From NCBI GenBank assembly GCA_949128115.1, contig OX421961.1:83125277-83189276 (forward strand): a stretch of DNA of 64,000 nucleotides, written 5' to 3'. Made by a program: the position numbers and the translations under genes. This DNA is from Anaspis maculata (lineage: Eukaryota; Arthropoda; Insecta; Coleoptera; Scraptiidae). Each line of letters opens with the position of its first letter. Position 1 is the stretch's first letter. The notes under the pieces are model-generated. The model was given only the letters and a program-made list of their open reading frames with translations. It was not told the origin of the DNA and did not search any database. Shown here piece by piece: positions 58,794 through 64,000 of this stretch.

Positions 58794-60877
58794 TACAGGG
58801 TGGTCCATTCTAGCGTAATTATCCCATAGCGGTCTTACCGTTCAAGATAGAGAAAAATATGTAAGAAAGAAGTTATATGGTTTAATAAGACCTATAATCT
58901 AAAATTATTTTCAGCTATACAGGTGTCCCATTTTGACGGGATCAACAAAACGTCAATTTTTTTATATGGGACACCCTATATTTTTTTGCATTTTCGGATT
59001 TAGCTTTTTCAACTGTCTTATGCCTGTATTTTTGTTTTCCAATTGTGTGGCAGTGCTACCAACTAAAAATTAAAAACTGAAAAAAATCGCATTTCCACAG
59101 TTATCTTGAAAAAATCGTAGCGGCCTTGCTTTTCAAAACTAAGAGATGAAACTTGACATGGTGATAGTCAAGTCAAAGACCAATATCCCAATGTCAAAAA
59201 TTGCGATTTCTTGATACAGGGCGTTCACAAGAAAAAATCAAACTTCATAATTTTCAAAGTCTCATAACTCATTTTTTTCAAATAGCATGCCCCTAATTTT
59301 ATAACGTCATCTCATAGCTTTTTTTATCCTCTTTCATTTTTACTAGGGATACCCTACCCTTAAACTTCATTTTTTTCGAGATAATCGGAAATTTTCACAA
59401 AATTTGTGATTTTTTAAATTTTTTTTCACAAATTGAGTTGGCCGTGATGAATGACAGACAAGCCAAATAGTACGCAACTCTCAGTTAGTCAGTCTGAATA
59501 TTGTCGAACAAAGAAAAATGACTTTACGCGAGAGAAAATGATTGATATGATATTCTGGTCAGTGGCGCAGCCAGGATTTAGCCATGGGGGGGGCTAACGA
59601 ACGCGAGCGAAGCGAGCTGCACCAAGGGCGAACCCCCCCTCAATTGAGCCCATTGACATTTCCAAAATCGAAAAAAAATTATTTGTATTTTGGATGAATA
59701 ATTATTGATTTTTGGAAATGCCGAATGCCGATGGGCATCCACCGATGGGCACCAAAGTATGTATCCTTGTAGCTTTCGGAAGAATTCTAAATGGTGAGAT
59801 TCTGTCAAGAAATAAACCCACAGGGATTGATTTCGCAACGCTTATCTTACCAATTCAACTCTGTCCTTAAACCGGAAGAGTTTCTCTCTCCGCACCAATT
59901 GAAAAAAATCGCGCAATCCAATCGCATAGTGCAACTCTTACACAAAGAGACTAATGATCCATTTTCTAAATGATGAAGAAGGTAACAGTCGAACTTTTTA
60001 TTTTGTTCAAAATTTTTCATCGCTTTGGTGAAAAAGCGAGACTGTCTGGGGGGGGCTATAGCCCCCTAGCCCCCCCCTTGGCTGCGCCACTGATTCTGGT
60101 AATGATCCCGATATCCAGGATCCCAATTTGTTTTTTTCTGCGTTGAAGCCATTTTCTCTTGTTCGACAATATTCAGACTGACTAATTGAGCGTTGCGTAC
60201 TATTTGGCTTGTCTGTCATTCATCACGGCCAACTCAATTTGTGAAAAAAAATTAAAAAATCACAAATTTTGTGAAAATTTCCGATTATCTCGAAAAAAAA
60301 TGAAGTTGAGGGGAGGGTACCCCAAGTAAAAATGAAAGAGGATAAAAAAAGCTATCAGATAACGTTATAAAATTAGGGGCATGCTATTTGAAAAAAATGA
60401 GTTATGAGACTTTGAAAATTATAAAGTTTGATTTTTCTTTGTTAACGCCCTGTATCAAGAAATCGCAAATTTTTGACATTGGTATATTGGTCTGTGACTT
60501 GACTATCATCATGTCAAGTTCCATCTCTTAGTTTTAAAAAGCAAGGCCGCTACGATTTTTTCAAGATAACTGTGGAAATGCGATTTTTTTCAGTTTTCAA
60601 TTTTTAGTTGGTAGCACTGCAACACAATTCAAAAACAAAAATACAGGCATAAGACAGTTGAAGAAGCTGGATCCGAAAATGCAAAAAAATATAGGGTGTT
60701 CCATTAAAAAAAATTGACGTTTTGTTGATCCCGTCAAAATGGGACATCCTGTATAGCTGAAAATAATTTCAAGTTATAGGTCTCATCAAACCATATAACT
60801 TCTTCCTTACATCTTTTTCTCTATCTTGAAGGGTAAGATCGCTATGGGATAATTACGCTAGGATGGACCACCCTGTA
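58794..60877. mobile_element. 2.1-kb palindrome with TACAGGGTGG ends
   Basis: Ends TACAGGGTGGTCCAT and ATGGACCACCCTGTA are inverted. Arms pair through AGCGTAATTATCCCATAGCG, CCATATAACTTCTT, CATTTTGACGGGATCAAC and CAGTCTGAATATTGTCGAAC. Non-coding apart from decayed frames. The loop region is occupied by a hAT-type MITE. Similar CACCCTGTA phrases occur in other repeats of the window, so this is a multi-copy family. Confidence 0.85.
59560..60092. mobile_element. 533-bp hAT-type MITE at the palindrome centre
   Basis: Termini CAGTGGCGCAGCCA and TGGCTGCGCCACTG are flanked by the 8-bp duplication ATTCTGGT (59552-59559, 60093-60100). G- and C-runs lie just inside the ends. The interior frame (GANERERSELHQG) is a short by-product. 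The midpoint is within about 10 bases of the midpoint of the surrounding palindrome. Confidence 0.9.
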
Positions 60878-62716
60878 TTTTGAAAGACCGCCGAAGACTA
60901 AGCTATTAATTATCAAGTCGAGGTCTTCAGTCAGTCAGAGGCAGAGTTTACTGAGGTTAGTAAAGTTAGCATGAAATATTGCAAAACATTGAGGTTGAGG
61001 TCCATTGGCTCACTTCCAGTTCAACTGAAAATTTCATTTGGTCCCTGTCGAAATGATTTTTGGAATAATAATTACATCTATGACAACCAAATCAAGTTTA
61101 CCTGAAGTCAAGTTGAACTATAACTGAACAACTGGGTCTGACTCCTGACCTAAGTCATGCCAGAAACAGATTTTCAAACTCAAAGTTTAATGTGAAGAGA
61201 ATAAATGAGAATATATGTATAGGTACAAGAGGTAGGTACGAGTGATAGGACACCTTATGCGAGACACAAAGACACGAAGGCATTAGTTCAAAATTAGGAA
61301 GAATGCCAAGAATAAGAGTAGGTAAGTGTGGTTCAACCAACACATGGGAAATGTTTATGCTGGTTTATGACGAACTATCAACCAAAATTAATCAAATCAG
61401 CATAATACATACTTATGAGATTTGCTCTGACTAAAAGCAAATTATCGAATTTATTGTTGTGCTGTTATAAAAAAACGCGCAGGTCTGTTCCCTTCATCAT
61501 CAGTGAAATAATAATTCGTGTCCCAACACGGCCGCTGGCAATAATTTTGTTTGATCAAGACCGCCAAAGTGATCGTCAGACAGGACGTTTGTGCAAATGT
61601 CCCCTTAATGAGGGTTCTGTGGGGGAACCGGGATAGGCAACTTTCCGGTCTGCGCTCTCCTCCCGTACAAGGATACATTAGGCGACCGTCTATATCAATT
61701 AATTAATTAGATTCGGACGGAGGCTCTTTGACCTCAATAAAAATAGCCAGCGGTGGATTTCGCATGAGAAACGCAAGTCCACTATCGCAGCCCGTGTCAC
61801 CTGGATTACAACATGGATAGGAACCTAAACAGCAGTCCACCAGGCCCACCATCATCCAGTTACCTACTAAGAACCTGGGGTATTTATGATATGAATGATT
61901 TATGAACGGAGAATCGCCTGATATCGTGGAAAGAATGAAATTCTTTTATTGGCACATAAATCTCTTGTCAGATCAACAGGCGACATCATAGAAATCTGTA
62001 TGGTCCAAAAGACGCTCATCGCACCGCATCAGGGGGCTTCCCAGTACAGCTGCAGAATAAATCCGCGACGTGAATATGGAAGATAGGTGAAGTGGATAAA
62101 ACGCGAAATTGGAGGATTTTTTCCAAGACTCCCGGGGATCTTGTCGTTGCAAATCGGGTCCTGGGCTAATAAAAGCCTTGCTCAGTATATACCCCGGCTA
62201 GAGGGAAAGTTAGATATAAAGCAAACTGTTTTGTATTCTTGCTGTGGCGTTCTTTGCTTTCACAACGCAACGTATACCTGCTAATACTTGATCGTAATAA
62301 AGCGCGCGAGTTTATTCCGTCCAGGGGGTTTGGAAGTTGGTGGGCCCCGGAAGCCATTATTTAAAACATAATAGATCGCCCGTGAAAAGAAACTTTGCTC
62401 CTTGCTAGGGAGGGCTCTACTCCCTCGAAGCAACAGGCTACCCTCAGCATTAAAGCGAATAGATCCGAAAGACTGGCAGTCTGGCCGGAGGCTGGGAGTG
62501 CAGGACTAACTGCAAGCAAATTGAGAAAAATTGTATAGGTCTAGATGGGGAACAGGAACACACTTTCCTGGGGATTTATATTCACACATCCGAAAAATTG
62601 ACTCCCGGAAAGTCACATTTCCAAACAAAAGTTTGGTCAATTGGAATTCATAAGCTGAAAAGAGTATTTGTTGAACAAATCCGAGCAAGAATATAGGTAA
62701 GTTACTATCGAAATAT
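60878..62716. other. Gene-free stretch, possible Ty3/gypsy remainder
   Basis: No gene recognised. On the minus strand it lies downstream of the reverse transcriptase fossil, where RNase H, integrase and a 3' LTR would be expected. I see no intact motif of these and no clear LTR pair. Confidence 0.4.
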
Positions 62717-63140
62717 TCAGCACGGTAAGCGCCTATACCACGAGGAAAGTCCCATAAAACGCTTGACAACTACTGTTACGGTATTTGGTCTGGGATAATT
62801 TATCATTGCTGAGACCTTGTAGGGATCAGTTTGCAAACTCTTACCTCCCACTACAAAACCTAAGTACTTGAGGGATGGCATAAAAAAGTTACACTTCTTA
62901 ATACTCATAGTTGAATTTGCGTCTTCAAGTAGGCGTCACGCTATTTCATTCCAGAGGTCAAGATGTTCTTAAATACCATTAGAGGTCACTATTATGTCAT
63001 CAAGATACGTAAATACTGGCGGTTCTAACTCAGGTCCAAGGACAGCGTCCGTCAGTCTCGTTTGAGCCGCGTTGAAAAGACCGAAGGGTAAAGATCAGAA
63101 ATCATAAAGCCCTCTACCGGGAAGTATTTTTTCATTCCCT
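62717..63140 (-). pseudogene. Ty3/gypsy reverse transcriptase fossil
   Basis: Read on minus from about 63140: GRGLYDF then LPFGLFNAAQTRLTDAVLG, then PPVFTYLDDIIVTSNG with the YLDD catalytic motif. This is followed by LKYLGFVVGGKSLQTDPYKV and NYPRPNTVTVVVKRFMGLSS, the typical thumb region. Stops and at least one frameshift break it. The fingers subdomain upstream is barely visible. This is a separate relic from the gag fossil at 35880, on the opposite strand. Confidence 0.85.
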
Positions 63141-63174
63141 ATGTGGGTAGCGCAACCGGGTGGTCTGACCAGGC

Positions 63175-63212
63175 AGGGAACGGAGGCGAAATCTATAACT
63201 CCGTTCCCTGAT
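63175..63212. repeat. Short hairpin
   Basis: GGGAACGGAG and CTCCGTTCCC pair across a 13-base loop. Function unknown. Confidence 0.7.
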
Positions 63213-63240
63213 TGGTTAGCGCTCCGCAACGCATCGCACG

Positions 63241-63286
63241 TACAGTTGCGGACTCATAAAAGTTCACACCTATGACAATCGAGTGG
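63241..63286. mobile_element. Truncated MITE end
   Basis: TACAGTTGCGGACTCATAAA...CAATCGAGTGG matches one end of the 38021-38148 MITE, then stops. Array element copy 3 begins five bases later. Confidence 0.75.
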
Positions 63287-63290
63287 GTAG

Positions 63291-64000
63291 ATTTTTAGCG
63301 CATTTTCCATCTTGATGAAAATCGCTATTGCAACCGCTTTGTCCGTCCGTCCGTCCGTTCCTCGAACTCCTCCCAAACTAGACGACCTAGCTTCCTAATT
63401 TTTTCGCTGTTACATAGCTGCCACTCCCAAAGGAGGGCTAGGCTATATTGGATGTCCATATTGCGCCGCCAACATAGAGAAAACTGCCCCCGATAAACTT
63501 GAAATAACATAATATTGCACTTTCTACCAGACCTGATGTTCTGGTGTTCTCATTTTTTGAATAATACATAGTTGCCACTTATAAACGTAAGCCAAGAAAC
63601 ATTCCGTCTTCAATATGCGCCGCCAACATGAGAAAAATGCTAAAAACCGCCCCCAATCACTTTAAAATGAAAAACATAAACCCGAAGAGATAGCGATCTG
63701 ATTCTTTCGATATATAAATGGCTGACTAAAAATGGGAAGGGATAGGCTACTTTTGGTTAGTCGCCGCCCCCAGATTCCGCCCCCAAACGATAAAAAGTGC
63801 GACTTTCATAAATGTTACTGATTGAGATGTTTCCTTAAACATTTAGAAACTGCCAACTTAAATTGTGCAACATTTGCTCAGCCGAACGCTGCCGCTCCCA
63901 CACGCCGCCCCCAAAGTAAGAGATAAATGGAAAACATGAACCCGAAGACATAGCGATCTAAGTTTTTCGCTATTTGGATAGCTGACTGAAAATGGTAAAG
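63291..64000 (-). repeat. Tandem-array mobile element, copy 3 (runs off window)
   Basis: Starts at ATTTTTAGCGC like copy 2, with a very short GTCC tract (about 63343-63360). The same tail and the first array units follow, continuing to the window edge. Near-identical to copy 2 outside the microsatellite. Confidence 0.85.

Noticed and set aside
1..64000. CRISPR arrays, bacterial operons, rRNA genes
   Set aside because: No regularly spaced short direct repeats with unique spacers, no ribosome-binding-site/operon structure and no rRNA-like sequence were seen; tandem units here are long and diverged.

Overview
The window looks like intron and intergenic DNA of a large, repeat-rich animal genome, most likely an insect. 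The evidence is AT-rich sequence, recognisable splice signals, tRNA-derived fossils, hAT, PIF/Harbinger, Ty3/gypsy and Polinton-type remnants, and many TAGGTAGGTA-like short repeats. There are no bacterial operons. Almost all open frames are short and are shadows or fossils. All calls come from reading the sequence; no search was run.

Host coding sequence is sparse and lies on the minus strand. The clearest piece is one exon (10348-10541) of a cyclic-nucleotide phosphodiesterase 8 (PDE8) gene, from its REC-like regulatory domain. A second candidate gene has two phase-compatible exons, 36663-36954 and 32330-32769. They could be 5' exons of the same long transcript or a separate gene. A plus-strand reading frame at 18704-19383 (one internal stop) is cut by an 11.5-kb mobile element and resumes beyond it at 30909.

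The rest is mainly inverted-repeat (foldback) DNA; seven separate palindromic or long-TIR elements span about 37 kb. Seven elements, some nested in others, share an unusual end signature: 5'-TAG...CTA-3' termini flanked by 3-bp direct repeats of variable sequence. These are 10643-16141, 19384-30905, 20492-22635, 23134-25657, 26512-29557, 32946-34465 and 39689-43794. One of them (23134-25657) carries a decayed gene with an EEAD...SDTDV block and a cysteine-rich tail, possibly an Academ-type transposase. The 19384-30905 element is a nest holding three of the others plus MITEs.

The most striking object is a 10.7-kb near-perfect palindrome (47683-58419) with AG...CT termini and a 6-bp target duplication (ACTGTC), the integration signature of Polinton/Maverick elements. 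It has no recognisable Polinton genes. A 453-bp hAT-type MITE sits in one arm only, and the other arm preserves the empty site. The arms also differ by two units of an 11-bp tandem repeat near the centre.

Three copies of an unclassified element with ~262-bp tandem arrays and a GGAC tetranucleotide tract lie at 22-2047 (plus), 43851-45959 (minus) and 63291-64000 (minus, running off the window). Ty3/gypsy fossils are a frameshifted gag at about 35880-36590 and a reverse transcriptase at about 62717-63140. Unique-looking stretches without recognised genes are described individually.
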